NCBI GenBank assembly: GCA_030849065.1
Contig: JASAON010001641.1
Location: forward strand, 62,001-126,000
Length of the DNA: 64,000 nt
Source of the DNA: Jaenimonas drosophilae
Lineage: Eukaryota; Euglenozoa; Kinetoplastea; Trypanosomatida; Trypanosomatidae
Reading direction: 5' to 3'
Shown: in pieces, positions 28,789 to 38,276 of the stretch
Numbering within the stretch: position 1 is the stretch's first letter
How the letters are laid out: each line of letters starts with the position of its first letter
The notes under the pieces: model-generated
Told to the model about the DNA's origin: nothing
The model's input: only the letters and a program-made list of their open reading frames with translations
The model's database searches: none
Position numbers and translations under genes: made by a program

Positions 28789-29697
28789 CTACTGAGTCTT
28801 GTTGTCCAGGCGTACGTTCATCTCCCGATTAGCCATCTCAATCCCATCAAACTCGGCGATAGCAACACGAGCCTCGTCAATCGTTTTCATCACCACAATA
28901 CCCATGCCTCTGCTCTTGCCGTTGCGACCCAGGATGATCTCGGCGCGCTCCACTACCCCAATCTGCTGGAAGGTCTCACGCAGCGCAGTGTTGGTGCAGT
29001 CAAAAGGGAGGTTCGACACGAAGAGCTTCCGTCCAACCTCTGGCACCTGCTGACTCCGCGGCTTTGGTACCTGGTCAGAGCCGAGGTCATTGGAACAGTT
29101 CACCTCTCCGCAGTCGTTGAGGTGTGGTTGGTTGTGGCCGGAAAATCCGCGGCCGTGCTGCGCACCGCCACCATAACGGCCATACATACCCTGCTGACTG
29201 CCATTGTGGAGGCCATTTCCCTGGGGCTGCTGCTGGTTGAAGAAGGATGCGGCTGAGTTCCCGTAGCCCTCATTTCCCGCAGCTTGACGGCCACCACGAC
29301 CGCCAGCAGCGCCGTTTGGGCCACTGTAAGGAGGCATCATCTCACGCTGAACGAGCGGTGGGCGTGGTCCATCGTCGAACTTGCGGACAATCAGCCGCCG
29401 GCCTTCGAAATCGGCCTCATGGAAGAGGATGATGGCTCGTGCAGCGCCCTCTTCCGTCATCATGGTGACCAAGGCAGAGCCCTTTGGCTTTCCGGACCGG
29501 TCCGCGATGAGGTCGGTGTAGCGCACCTTCCCTGCATTGCCAAAGTGATCCTTGACGTGTTGCCACGGTGTCTGAAAGGGGAGGTTACCCACAAACAAGA
29601 TGGTGTCTTGTCCACGACGAAAGCGCTCGTAATCCCGCCCAACATTCTGCTGGAGCCCATCAGAGCCCCCTTGCGAGCGGCGGTCTTCCCCGTTCAT
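28789..29697 (-). CDS. Two-RRM RNA-binding protein with Gly/Gln/Asn linker
   Basis: 302 residues. RRM1 about 32-110: TILFVGNLPF (RNP2) and KGSALVTM (RNP1). RRM2 about 223-298: KLFVSNLPFD (RNP2) and SRGMGIVVM (RNP1). The linker (about 115-215) is Gly/Asn/Gln-rich with RGG-like and YGRYGGG elements, typical of proteins in RNA granules. The order and the second RRM at the very C-terminus resemble Gbp1-like and other small kinetoplastid RRM proteins that control mRNA fate (family knowledge). Its 3' flank is unusually long. Confidence 0.9.
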   Translation of the reverse strand: MNGEDRRSQGGSDGLQQNVGRDYERFRRGQDTILFVGNLPFQTPWQHVKDHFGNAGKVRYTDLIADRSGKPKGSALVTMMTEEGAARAIILFHEADFEGRRLIVRKFDDGPRPPLVQREMMPPYSGPNGAAGGRGGRQAAGNEGYGNSAASFFNQQQPQGNGLHNGSQQGMYGRYGGGAQHGRGFSGHNQPHLNDCGEVNCSNDLGSDQVPKPRSQQVPEVGRKLFVSNLPFDCTNTALRETFQQIGVVERAEIILGRNGKSRGMGIVVMKTIDEARVAIAEFDGIEMANREMNVRLDNKTQ

Positions 29698-30303
29698 GAT
29701 GTCAAGGAATTCTTCGTAAGCTCCTAATGTTCAGCCCCAAGGAATCAACGAGTGCCTAGTAGTCCAAGTTAGCCACGAGCACGATGAATGAAGAGCCTGA
29801 GCCAACCAGCAGCACTAGGTCAAACAGAGACTAAATAAAAGCGTTCGTTATTTTTTGGATGTGTGTGTCTGGAAACCCCAACAACCACGTAAATTAATGG
29901 TATGTGGGAGAAAAATGTGACGACCAACCTTCCACGTCAACCAACTCCTGTCAAAGATCAAACTACAATCACAGCCACACAGCACACTACCAACACAACA
30001 CAACAACACACGAGAGTACGCACTCACGTATATTCAACTAATGTTGACGGTGTATGTGGAAAAAATGGGCAAACGAGAGTGGGAAGGAGAAGAAGGAGAG
30101 TGCTGCTTGTCGCCACCAACAACAGAACAAGACGGAGTGCCCTTCTGGGCCACGCAGGAAGAGGAGAGAGTTCGGTGGTAGCGCAGGAGTCGAGGACGGC
30201 ACGAGGACCTGTCCTGAACTCCCAGGCTCACACAGTAAACGAGAAATAACAGAATGATTGAGAGAAGCCACAGGACTCCACTAGCATCCTAAACCCGCAG
30301 ACC
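29698..30303. other. Intergenic spacer
   Basis: No gene seen. CA-rich sequence lies at about 29970-30012. It is the uL11 3'UTR and the leader of the two-RRM gene. Confidence 0.5.
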
Positions 30304-30798
30304 TTAGTTGGGGACCTTGAGCTTGCCATCGCGCACCTTATCCTGGATATCCATGGGGCTCTCGCCATCCACGGTGCAGCCAATCGACACGGCGGTGCCG
30401 AGGACCTCCATCACGACGGACTTGAGGTTGGCTCCCATAGACTTGGCCTGAGACTCCTTGGCGATCTTGATGATCTCAGCGAAGGCGATGTTGCCGTCGT
30501 GCTTGACGTTCTTCACCTTCTTGCGGTCACGCGGGGGCTCCTTGAGGGCGCGGATGAGGCGGGACGCGACGGAGGGGGTCACGACGACGGTGGCAACGCG
30601 GTTCTTCACGCGGAGCTCGCAGGTGACCTTGAGGCCCTTCCAGTCCTTGGTGGACTTGGCGATGTCCTCACCGATCTTCTTGGCATTGAGACCGAGAGGG
30701 CCAACCTTGGGGGCGAGGGAGGCCGTAGCAGCCACCTCACCACCGACGGCGCGCACCACCACGACGATCTCCTGGTTAGGGTCGAACTTCGGAGGCAT
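30304..30798 (-). CDS. RPL12: 60S ribosomal protein L12 (uL11)
   Basis: 164 residues, the usual length. The start MPPKFDPNQEIVVVVRAVGG, then LAPKVGPLGLNAKKIGEDIA and VKHDGNIAFAEIIKIAK, are hallmark uL11 sequences. The C-terminal domain carries GTAVSIGCTVDG. uL11 forms the base of the GTPase-associated stalk with the P-proteins on the large subunit. Codons are strongly C/G-ending, fitting high expression. The N-terminal proline-rich start is conserved in eukaryotes. Confidence 0.97.
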   Translation of the reverse strand: MPPKFDPNQEIVVVVRAVGGEVAATASLAPKVGPLGLNAKKIGEDIAKSTKDWKGLKVTCELRVKNRVATVVVTPSVASRLIRALKEPPRDRKKVKNVKHDGNIAFAEIIKIAKESQAKSMGANLKSVVMEVLGTAVSIGCTVDGESPMDIQDKVRDGKLKVPN

Positions 30799-31019
30799 GG
30801 TTCTCTACAGGTTGGAACAGAACAGAAAAATAAGGACAACGAGGAAGGAGAGTTAATAGGTAGGCAGAACCGAAGTATCACAGGGGAGTACATACGAGGG
30901 GAAGCTCGTCACACAGAAGGAAAGATATGGAGAATGGTGGGCTCATGCATCCCAAGTAGGCAGACAACGTCAACGTGGTCTGTGTACCTTACAAGCATCC
31001 GCGACGGGTGTTTTGGCAA

Positions 31020-33197
31020 TCATACACTCCGTAGTTGATGCGTGAATGGGATTCGACCCTGCAGCGGCCACGAAGCCGGTGGGAGTGCTTCGCGAAGGCA
31101 AACAGCCGTGCTTGGTGGCTCCACGTAGCGCACCTCCTCAATCTCTGTTTTGTAGTTGAAGGGCAGCTTGTGGTTCTTGTAAATGTCCGTCACCGATGAC
31201 AACTTGAAGCAGGCGTTGGCAGTAGAGGGGAGCCAGGGAGAGGCAGCTGCCGGTGCCGCGCTCTCGGGCGTTGAGTCCTCCGTCCTGGCAGACGGTTCCG
31301 AGGAGCTGACCTTCTGCAAAACCGCATCCAGACACCACTCCTCAGGCAGGGTATCCCCACTACGCCGCACCTGCTCCGACACAAGGTGAAGAATCTCTCG
31401 CTGGCAAAAGTGAATGGCATAGAAGAGGACGTCGGGGGCGAGTGAGAGAGAAGAAGCCATGGCCTGCCGAAGGGTTTCACCTCCCCATTGAATACTGGAC
31501 TTGAGGTAGGACGCGAAGGTGGAGGCCGTCACCACCTCCACAGCGAGCACATGTTGGGTGAACGCCTGAACACGATGAAGTCGCACCACCGCGGATGGAA
31601 AACAGAGAAAGATGAGCTGCATTTCCAACGCCTCGGATGGGCTCAGCGACTCCAGCAGATCCACCATGCCCTGAGGTGGTGCGGAGATGCGGGTGTACTC
31701 GACCTTCACCACGTCAAAGGCGAGCTGATTCGAATCGCTGGTGCGGCGTGCCATGACGGAGAGGCACACGGAAACGGGTGAATTGATCTGTGGGTGCTTC
31801 TTGGGAAGCTCCACCGGCTCCACACCATTTCGCTGGCTCATCGCCACGGTTGCTGAAATGTCCCGCCACTCTGATGATGGGAGTCCCGCATGAACCAAGT
31901 GGCGAAGGGCCGTTGACATGAGCTGACGACGAGACTCTGACACTAGAGGCACTCCATGTCCGAGCTGAATGCGTACATCGTACTGCGGCTGAGTGGAAGA
32001 CGAGGAGTCACAGCGGCGTACGTGCGCAGACAGCGGAAGACGGAACCTCGTCATGTGACATGCCGAAAACAGCTGCAGCAGTGAAGACCAGGGTACTGCC
32101 ATCGACACACCGTGGACTGCGCTGATGTTCCTCCCCCAATTTGTGCGTTGTGCGGGAGTCAGTGGCTCCAAGTGAGCGTCGGCGGACTCCTTCTTAGCTC
32201 CCCACACACACTCCTCATCCTCCTCCTCCTCCACCTCCAGGCTATCGAGGCACTGAAGATCAAGAGGTGATGTGGAGGCGTTGGATGAATTCTCCGCCAC
32301 CTTTTTCTGCCACTGCTTCTCCAAGACAATTGCTGATGAAAAGATAACCCGTGAGCAACTCAGAACATCAGCTGGAAGCTGCTCTGAGGCCACTTCCAGA
32401 TACCGAGTAACGACACCAGCAGGAGAACGACGGGCAAAGCTTTGCACAAAATCCATCTTTCCTTCCGTGGATGCATTGGACTCGCTGTGTTCTTCAGCTG
32501 CGTTCAGAAATCGCAGTGCGCGCCGCATCGAGTGGCCGCGGAGACGACCTACAAATGGGAGAACGTGTTCGCTCTCCAGATAATTGTGGTTGTGGAGCTC
32601 ATAACCCTCATCAACACAGTCGTCACTAGACCCAACGACTTCAGACCGAAGTTTGGTGAAAAAGTCCTTCTGCTCCGCCTCCACGATGCGAGTGATGTCA
32701 GAGAGATCTGGGTAGAGAAAGAGAGACTCAGCGGGCACCCGACGACCACCCCAAATGTACTCCAGCAAAGGAAGATAGTGGAGATGCTGACCTTTGGTCA
32801 GAGAGGAAACGCACTCCGTCAGTGAGGTGATGGCAGCAATGCTTTGGAGGTGCTTCTGGCATGCGTAGACGTCCAAGCGACGGAGCCGATCGAGTTGACT
32901 GTTCTCTTCCACCTCCTCAAACTTTCGGCGCACAGACTCAGGTGTGATGGCTGAGAGCTCCTTCGCAAGCTCCTTCCACACATCCGGGAACGACGCCTCC
33001 AGCGCGGCTTTGACTCCACCCTCTGGCAAGTCAGAGTCTGTTGGCAGACAGGCGAGAGAGCTTCGCTCCTCCCTCAGTCGCTTCATTGAAAGCAACTGAG
33101 CTGGGGCAATCAATGGACGATCTGGAGCTGTGATGCCTATTCTGAAGGGAGGTATGATGGCCTCCACCCGCTCGTCGGTACTCCTTTCTGCAGACAT
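31020..33197 (-). CDS. Large hypothetical protein
   Basis: 725 residues from the ATG at 33197 (the frame is open three codons further but opens with GTG). The protein is mixed helical. A Glu-rich acidic patch (LEVEEEEDEECVWG) sits near residue 330, and Ser/Thr/Ala-rich linkers near 655-680. Elsewhere it is soluble-looking without membrane segments. No domain recognised. Codon use matches the neighbours and the frame is uninterrupted, so the gene is real, but no role is assigned. Confidence 0.75.
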   Translation of the reverse strand: MSAERSTDERVEAIIPPFRIGITAPDRPLIAPAQLLSMKRLREERSSLACLPTDSDLPEGGVKAALEASFPDVWKELAKELSAITPESVRRKFEEVEENSQLDRLRRLDVYACQKHLQSIAAITSLTECVSSLTKGQHLHYLPLLEYIWGGRRVPAESLFLYPDLSDITRIVEAEQKDFFTKLRSEVVGSSDDCVDEGYELHNHNYLESEHVLPFVGRLRGHSMRRALRFLNAAEEHSESNASTEGKMDFVQSFARRSPAGVVTRYLEVASEQLPADVLSCSRVIFSSAIVLEKQWQKKVAENSSNASTSPLDLQCLDSLEVEEEEDEECVWGAKKESADAHLEPLTPAQRTNWGRNISAVHGVSMAVPWSSLLQLFSACHMTRFRLPLSAHVRRCDSSSSTQPQYDVRIQLGHGVPLVSESRRQLMSTALRHLVHAGLPSSEWRDISATVAMSQRNGVEPVELPKKHPQINSPVSVCLSVMARRTSDSNQLAFDVVKVEYTRISAPPQGMVDLLESLSPSEALEMQLIFLCFPSAVVRLHRVQAFTQHVLAVEVVTASTFASYLKSSIQWGGETLRQAMASSLSLAPDVLFYAIHFCQREILHLVSEQVRRSGDTLPEEWCLDAVLQKVSSSEPSARTEDSTPESAAPAAASPWLPSTANACFKLSSVTDIYKNHKLPFNYKTEIEEVRYVEPPSTAVCLREALPPASWPLQGRIPFTHQLRSV

Positions 33198-33356
33198 GGT
33201 AGTCACCTAATGTATGTGTCCGTCTGTGTCTAGGCCTAAATGGGTGAAGGAACGAAGAGGGGGGTCAGAGATTAGGGACTTGTGTCAGTACAGACGTCAG
33301 TCATTCTGTGTGCAGGCGTGGCATTGTAATTGGTGTGAGGGTGGTTGTTGTCTGAA

Positions 33357-34730
33357 CTACAACTTGTTCAGCTTCTTTGTGGCCCACTCGGCATAGGCCT
33401 GTCTCGCCTTGGCATCCTTTGCCCAGCGACTGAGGCAGCACACGCCACTGCTCTCACCGTACTCTCCACCGCACATGTAGTAGCCCCCTTGGACCATGTT
33501 TTCTGCTTCCACAGCCGCCTTGAGGGTTGACTGTGCCGATTCATTCCACGTCTTTCCCAACAACAATGAAGGGTAGTACACCACGTAGTCCAGGAACCAC
33601 ACGGGTAGAAGATCACGGTAGAGGCGGGTGGTGATCACCCCAGGATGACAAGAAGCCACGAAAATCTTCTGTTGAGACGGAGCACGTCGGTCGCCGGGGG
33701 TGTTCGTGGTGGCAGCAGGTGTGCTGAAGGTTAGGCTGGCAACTTCACGGCAGAGGATCTGGGTGTTCCACAGAACACACAGCTTGGATAGGCCGTAGTA
33801 GCCAACAAAATTGAGTAGCGAAAAGTCACTGATGACGTAGGCTGGGTCCATCGACTTGGGAAGTTCGGTGGCGGTTGGAGAGATGTGTGCAGCAGCCTCG
33901 AGTCCCTCAATCATCTTGATGGGATCATTCTGTGCGCTGGTGCCACTGCCAAGGTACGTGTGGCAGCTTGATGCGACGTTGACAATGCGTGACGAAACCC
34001 CTGACCGCTCGGCAGCTTCATCCAGAATGGGAATGAGCAGCTTGGTGAGCAGCAGTGGACCAAGGGAATTAGTGGCAAGCATCACCTCCACGTCTGCCCA
34101 AGCGTTGCTCGATCCGTATACTTCACCGCAGTACTTTCGGTGGCGGCAAAGCGTACCTGCTGCATTCACCAAAAGCGCAATGGGGTACTTGTGCTTGATC
34201 TTAATCAGCTGATCCGCATAGTCGCGAACCGATGCCTCGTCGGCAAGATCGACGGTGCCAATGACCTTCACCTCCTGTGGCTGTCGGCGAAGCTTTGGAT
34301 TTGGCTCCTGCTCCCCAAAGAAGAGCACCCGCGTCCACCAAAACCACCCCACCCCGTACACACCATCGGAGTGTACGTGGTGCAGCAACTTCTGGCGAGC
34401 AAGTAGGAGGCGCTCCGCATCTCTGCCGGCAAGAATCACAGACCACCCATGCTTGACCAGCTCCTCCGCCACGGCATAGCCCACCCCGCTGGAGGCCCCC
34501 GTCACGAGGGCGATGCGGCCGTGGAAATCCACGTTGTGCGGCCATCGGCAGCGGTGGCCGCGGGCGGTGAGCCGGCAGGCATAGATGCAGCTCGCCACCA
34601 GCACAGCGAGATCCCACGTGCTGCGCGCCATCCACCACGGAACAGCAAGGTAGTGGAGCGCACTAAAGAATAAGACCAAGGCCACAAGGGTCAATGCGGC
34701 CAAGGTCTCAGAAGCATATAAGTGAAGCAT
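33357..34730 (-). CDS. Membrane-anchored short-chain dehydrogenase/reductase 1
   Basis: 457 residues from the ATG at 34730. Two hydrophobic segments at the N-terminus (about 8-30 and 38-54) then the Rossmann fold: TGASSGVG (77-84), VNAAGT as the NAG motif, and YYGLSK as the YxxxK active site. The C-terminus ends KKLNKL. Such anchored SDRs resemble retinol dehydrogenase/WWOX-type oxidoreductases acting on lipids, sterols or retinoids with NAD(P)(H); the substrate cannot be read. The frame upstream of the ATG contains a TG microsatellite and is leader. A second anchored SDR lies two genes upstream. Confidence 0.9.
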   Translation of the reverse strand: MLHLYASETLAALTLVALVLFFSALHYLAVPWWMARSTWDLAVLVASCIYACRLTARGHRCRWPHNVDFHGRIALVTGASSGVGYAVAEELVKHGWSVILAGRDAERLLLARQKLLHHVHSDGVYGVGWFWWTRVLFFGEQEPNPKLRRQPQEVKVIGTVDLADEASVRDYADQLIKIKHKYPIALLVNAAGTLCRHRKYCGEVYGSSNAWADVEVMLATNSLGPLLLTKLLIPILDEAAERSGVSSRIVNVASSCHTYLGSGTSAQNDPIKMIEGLEAAAHISPTATELPKSMDPAYVISDFSLLNFVGYYGLSKLCVLWNTQILCREVASLTFSTPAATTNTPGDRRAPSQQKIFVASCHPGVITTRLYRDLLPVWFLDYVVYYPSLLLGKTWNESAQSTLKAAVEAENMVQGGYYMCGGEYGESSGVCCLSRWAKDAKARQAYAEWATKKLNKL

Positions 34731-35260
34731 CACGACACCCGAGCTCACCAATGGTAAAGTAGAAGGGTGTGTCCTAGGAACTGCGTCCAACGTTGTGGAG
34801 GGGGAGCAGCTCTGTGTGTGTGTGTGTGTGTGTGTGCGCGTGTGCAAGTGAAGGCGAAGGTGGGCAAGAGATGAGAGGATAGACTTATTGAGTAGTAACC
34901 CAAAACAACTGTCATCTAATTCTGCACGTCTGTCAGACGAACGGCAACGATAGACTGGTCTGGTAGTGTGTGTTCTCCTCCCTCTATCCTCCCACGCTCC
35001 ATCGTACGAGGAGAGCACAGAAGAACAAAAGAATTATAACAGCGACAAGCAGCACAAAAGAGTGGGTCAACCAAAACCGATCCTGTTTTGAAGTAAAGAG
35101 CATTTTGAGAAGGGGTGGTATTCTACCGGTAATGAAGGTAACGGACGGGGGGCAAAAATGCAACGGGTTGGTGCTCTCCAGGCTGCGTTGTATGATGGTG
35201 TGTGGGTGGACGTGTGAGTTTGCACGACATGACGTAGAGCAATGGATGAGCGACACGTCA
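34731..35260. other. Intergenic spacer with TG microsatellite
   Basis: Leader of SDR 1 and 3'UTR of the deaminase gene. It carries a (TG)12 run on the + strand at 34813-34836. A pyrimidine-rich minus-strand tract at about 34990-35060 is the likely splice signal. A 39-codon hydrophobic frame over that tract is explained by its pyrimidines. Confidence 0.55.
34813..34836. repeat. (TG)12 dinucleotide microsatellite
   Basis: Twenty-four bases of perfect TG on the + strand (CA on the transcribed sense) within the SDR 1 leader region. Confidence 0.9.
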
Positions 35261-36328
35261 TCAAGCTGACTTAAACTTGGCATAAGCCGCGTCAATCTCA
35301 GCCACGTACTTCGCCTTGGTCACCTCCGGCAAAAAACTGGCCGTGAAGGAGTTCTTCGCCAGCTGCGTGAGGTCCTCCGCCGTCATGTTGCCTGCCTCCA
35401 GCAGCATGACATAGTTAGCCTCCACATATCCACCAAAGTAAGCTGGATCATCAGAATTGATGGTGACGCAGAGTCCTTCGTGAAGAAGCTGGATGGTGGC
35501 CACTGCCGCATCCTTGCGTGTTGCGAAGACCTTGAGCTCAACGTTAGAGAGCGGGCACACGGTGAGGGGCATCTGGGTTTCCTTGAGGTGAGCACGAAGC
35601 TTTTCATCATGCCGGCATGCCACGCCGTGGTCAATCCGGTTCACATGAAGGATGTTCAACGAATCCCAAATGAAACTCGCAGGGCCCTCCTCCCCAGCAT
35701 GTGCCACTGCCATTGGGACCTTGAGCTCCGCACGGCAGTACTCATAGAGGCGCTTAAACTTGGTCGGGGGATTTCCCACTTCGGTGGAGTCCAGCCCGAC
35801 CGCGACGAAGGCGCCAGTAGCGAAGAGATGGCGAATGAAGTCACCATCCTCATTCTTTTGCTGAATGAACTCCATGCACTCCTCCTCACTTGTGTGGCGG
35901 AGAAAGCTGAAGATGAGGTGGATGGAGATGCCAAACTCAGCCTCGCCCTTCTTGAAGCCCGCCATGAGGCCGTTGTAGACGGTCTTCATGGAGATCCCAC
36001 GGCAGAGGTGGCCCTGCGGGTCAAAGAAGGGTTCCGAGTGACGCACATGCTCGGCGTGCATGCGCTTGGTATAAGCATAGGACAAGTCTTCAAAATCCCT
36101 CTCCGTCTGCAGCACGGACATACCCTGGTAGTACAGATCAAGGAAGCTTTGAAGGCTGTGAAAGTTGTAAGCCGCGCGAACATCCTCCACAGTCGCGTAA
36201 GGAATCGCAACGTGGTTGCGCTGTGCCAGATCAAAGAGCATCTCTGGCTCTAGACTACCCTCAATGTGCAGGTGGAGCTCAGCCTTCGGGAGCGCCTTGA
36301 TAAGCCCATGAGCTTTGTCGTGGTCCAT
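35261..36328 (-). CDS. Adenine/adenosine deaminase family (adenine aminohydrolase type)
   Basis: 355 residues from the ATG at 36328. Metal and catalytic set of the family is complete: HLH at 19-21 (within KAELHLHIEGSLEP), HAGEEG (H210, E213), RIDHG (H234), and NSDDPAYFGGY (D293, D294). The SDDPAYFGGY wording and the length fit the adenine deaminase (Aah1) branch rather than classical adenosine deaminase, so the likely reaction is adenine to hypoxanthine plus ammonia, feeding purine salvage. An N6-methyl-AMP-type deaminase is less likely. From memory, adenine aminohydrolase occurs in Leishmania but not in T. brucei or T. cruzi, which bears on the host identity. Confidence 0.9.
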   Translation of the reverse strand: MDHDKAHGLIKALPKAELHLHIEGSLEPEMLFDLAQRNHVAIPYATVEDVRAAYNFHSLQSFLDLYYQGMSVLQTERDFEDLSYAYTKRMHAEHVRHSEPFFDPQGHLCRGISMKTVYNGLMAGFKKGEAEFGISIHLIFSFLRHTSEEECMEFIQQKNEDGDFIRHLFATGAFVAVGLDSTEVGNPPTKFKRLYEYCRAELKVPMAVAHAGEEGPASFIWDSLNILHVNRIDHGVACRHDEKLRAHLKETQMPLTVCPLSNVELKVFATRKDAAVATIQLLHEGLCVTINSDDPAYFGGYVEANYVMLLEAGNMTAEDLTQLAKNSFTASFLPEVTKAKYVAEIDAAYAKFKSA

Positions 36329-36589
36329 GATGAAAGAAAAAAAAAGAGTTCGTTCGGAAGGCAATTACGATATCAATGACGGCTATTCCTAATGGTAGCG
36401 CAACCAAATGAAGACGAAGGAGGGTACATGTTTGATATGTGTGTAGACCCACACATGGGTGGGTCGCCACAAAGAGATGGGGGAGCCGGCCCTCACGCCA
36501 AGCCAAACACGCATAGCGAGAAGATGTTATAACAGATTTCTGTGATGAGGCCCGCATCGCACTTCGCACAATATGGGGCGGTGCAGGGC

Positions 36590-38089
36590 TCACAGGTAGG
36601 GCACCTTTGCCCCATCGCGCACTGATGATGTGTAGTCACCATCATCCCACACCTCCTCTCCCTCGGCATAGGTTAAGCCCACGTTGGGATCGGCGATGTG
36701 GTGTGCATAGTGTTCCATCATGCACGTCCCCAGGTACTGGCGTTCCGTTTCAGCTCGGCGTTTCTCCATTACCGAATCGTCATCATCTTCCCCCGCTGCG
36801 GCGTCCAGTGAACCTTCCGAGCTCTCGCCAGCTGGTGAAGTCTCTCCAGGAAAGAGAATATCCTCCAAGTCTGCCGAATGAGGTTCATTCGCATCCTCAG
36901 CATCCGGCGACGCCCCCTCACTTCCCTCAACCGAGGGGGACGCAGGTGATAGCAGAAGGATCTCGCCGACATGAATGAAGGGGGCTCCTTCCGTACCCGT
37001 AACTGGGAACTCCACGAGCGGATCGCCATCAATCACCACACGAATGGGATTGATGGCCGCAACAAAGCGATCCAAGGTGCCAAGAATGGCCTTTGGTGCT
37101 CCAAACGAAACGACGTTGCTGACGTCAAATCCTCGTTGGTGCAGAAGGAGGCCCATCACCAGAGCCACCGCGCCACCAGCCCCGTGGCCAACAATAACCG
37201 TTCGGCGAGCGGCGTGCATGGGGGACTCACGCTGCAATGTATCGCAGAGTCGTGTGCCGCGAAGGAGGAAGGTGCTGTGAAAAGTGGTCTTTTGAACCTC
37301 CTCAGACTCACTCGTCTCGACCCGCTCAACCTCCTCGGCCCAGTCGTAGCTTGCATCGCTGCCATCCTCAACTGGACAGCAAATGTACACGATTTGTTTA
37401 TTATAAACCTCGTCAATCTCGAGCACGACGTGATCTCGGCCAAACTGCAGGTGGTGTGCCGTCACTCCGTTGCGCGTACCTACGATGGACTCCGTCACCT
37501 GCCACGGACTAAGGTACAAAAGTGGTGTCTTTGAGTCTTGGTTGGGGGATGGGCTGCCGATTGCTGTACGATGGAGAAGAAGAAGGCGCTCCGCATAGGG
37601 CATGAGCGCATGCTGCATGATGCGATTTTGTTGAGCGGAGACCTCCTCCTCTGTGGTCTCCTGACGCGCAGCACGAAGTTCGTCGAACTCAACCAGCTGT
37701 CGAAAGCTCGCCTCCATCTTTCGTTGGTAGGGTGCGTTGCCAATACCGGCAGCAATGACTTGAAGCACAGAAGTGAGTGCCGGGTTACCCACTGCCTGGG
37801 GAAGGGCCTCGCTCAGTTCCCGGGCGAGATCAATTTGATGTGAAATGAAGGCCTCGTACTGCTGCACAATCTGATCGGTCCTCTTCGTGTTCTGCTTCGA
37901 GCTGGAGGCTTGCTGTTCTTGCAACACGCTCGTGAGACGTCGACGATGATGGGTGCTGAGCTCACCAAAACGCTGGCCAATGTAGGCCTGAAGGCCTGTG
38001 CGGTTGTGTAGTGGGCAGTGGTCCGCAACGTAGGATGCAGCGCGATAGAGGTCCCGGTAGGCCTGAATCGATGCGCTGCGGAGCGACAT
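36590..38089 (-). CDS. LYR-motif / class-3 lipase-like fusion, catalytic Ser replaced
   Basis: 499 residues from the ATG at 38089 (the longer frame opens with TTG). The first 50 residues, with AYRDLYRAASYV and then LQAYIGQRFGEL, follow the LYR-motif pattern (L-Y-R, then an Arg/Phe helix) of proteins that bind mitochondrial acyl carrier protein. From about 290 the sequence matches the class-3 lipase alpha/beta fold: VIVGHGAGGAVALVMG at the nucleophile elbow and FGAPKAI, followed by VVIDGDPLVEFP as the Asp strand. The elbow should read GHSxG but has GHGAG, so the nucleophile is missing. An acidic Ser/Glu linker lies near 380-450. Probably a non-catalytic lipase-fold protein. Confidence 0.78.
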   Translation of the reverse strand: MSLRSASIQAYRDLYRAASYVADHCPLHNRTGLQAYIGQRFGELSTHHRRRLTSVLQEQQASSSKQNTKRTDQIVQQYEAFISHQIDLARELSEALPQAVGNPALTSVLQVIAAGIGNAPYQRKMEASFRQLVEFDELRAARQETTEEEVSAQQNRIMQHALMPYAERLLLLHRTAIGSPSPNQDSKTPLLYLSPWQVTESIVGTRNGVTAHHLQFGRDHVVLEIDEVYNKQIVYICCPVEDGSDASYDWAEEVERVETSESEEVQKTTFHSTFLLRGTRLCDTLQRESPMHAARRTVIVGHGAGGAVALVMGLLLHQRGFDVSNVVSFGAPKAILGTLDRFVAAINPIRVVIDGDPLVEFPVTGTEGAPFIHVGEILLLSPASPSVEGSEGASPDAEDANEPHSADLEDILFPGETSPAGESSEGSLDAAAGEDDDDSVMEKRRAETERQYLGTCMMEHYAHHIADPNVGLTYAEGEEVWDDGDYTSSVRDGAKVPYL

Positions 38090-38276
38090 GACGCACCAGA
38101 CCTTCCACCACCTACCTAAGCCTATCGATTGCTTCAACCAACGTGAAGAAGAAGAATTGCAAATGAAGATTGATGTGTCAAAGGTTGAGTACCTCCAAGG
38201 AATACTCTTGTTCTCTTTGTCTCCAAAGGGAGTAGTACGTGGCCCACATCCAATTCAGCGCACATACAAAGGCTAA

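Noticed and set aside
34984..35103. 39-codon minus-strand hydrophobic ORF
   Set aside because: Its Leu/Phe/Val run is the polypyrimidine tract for SDR 1 read as codons; only about half of codons end in G/C.
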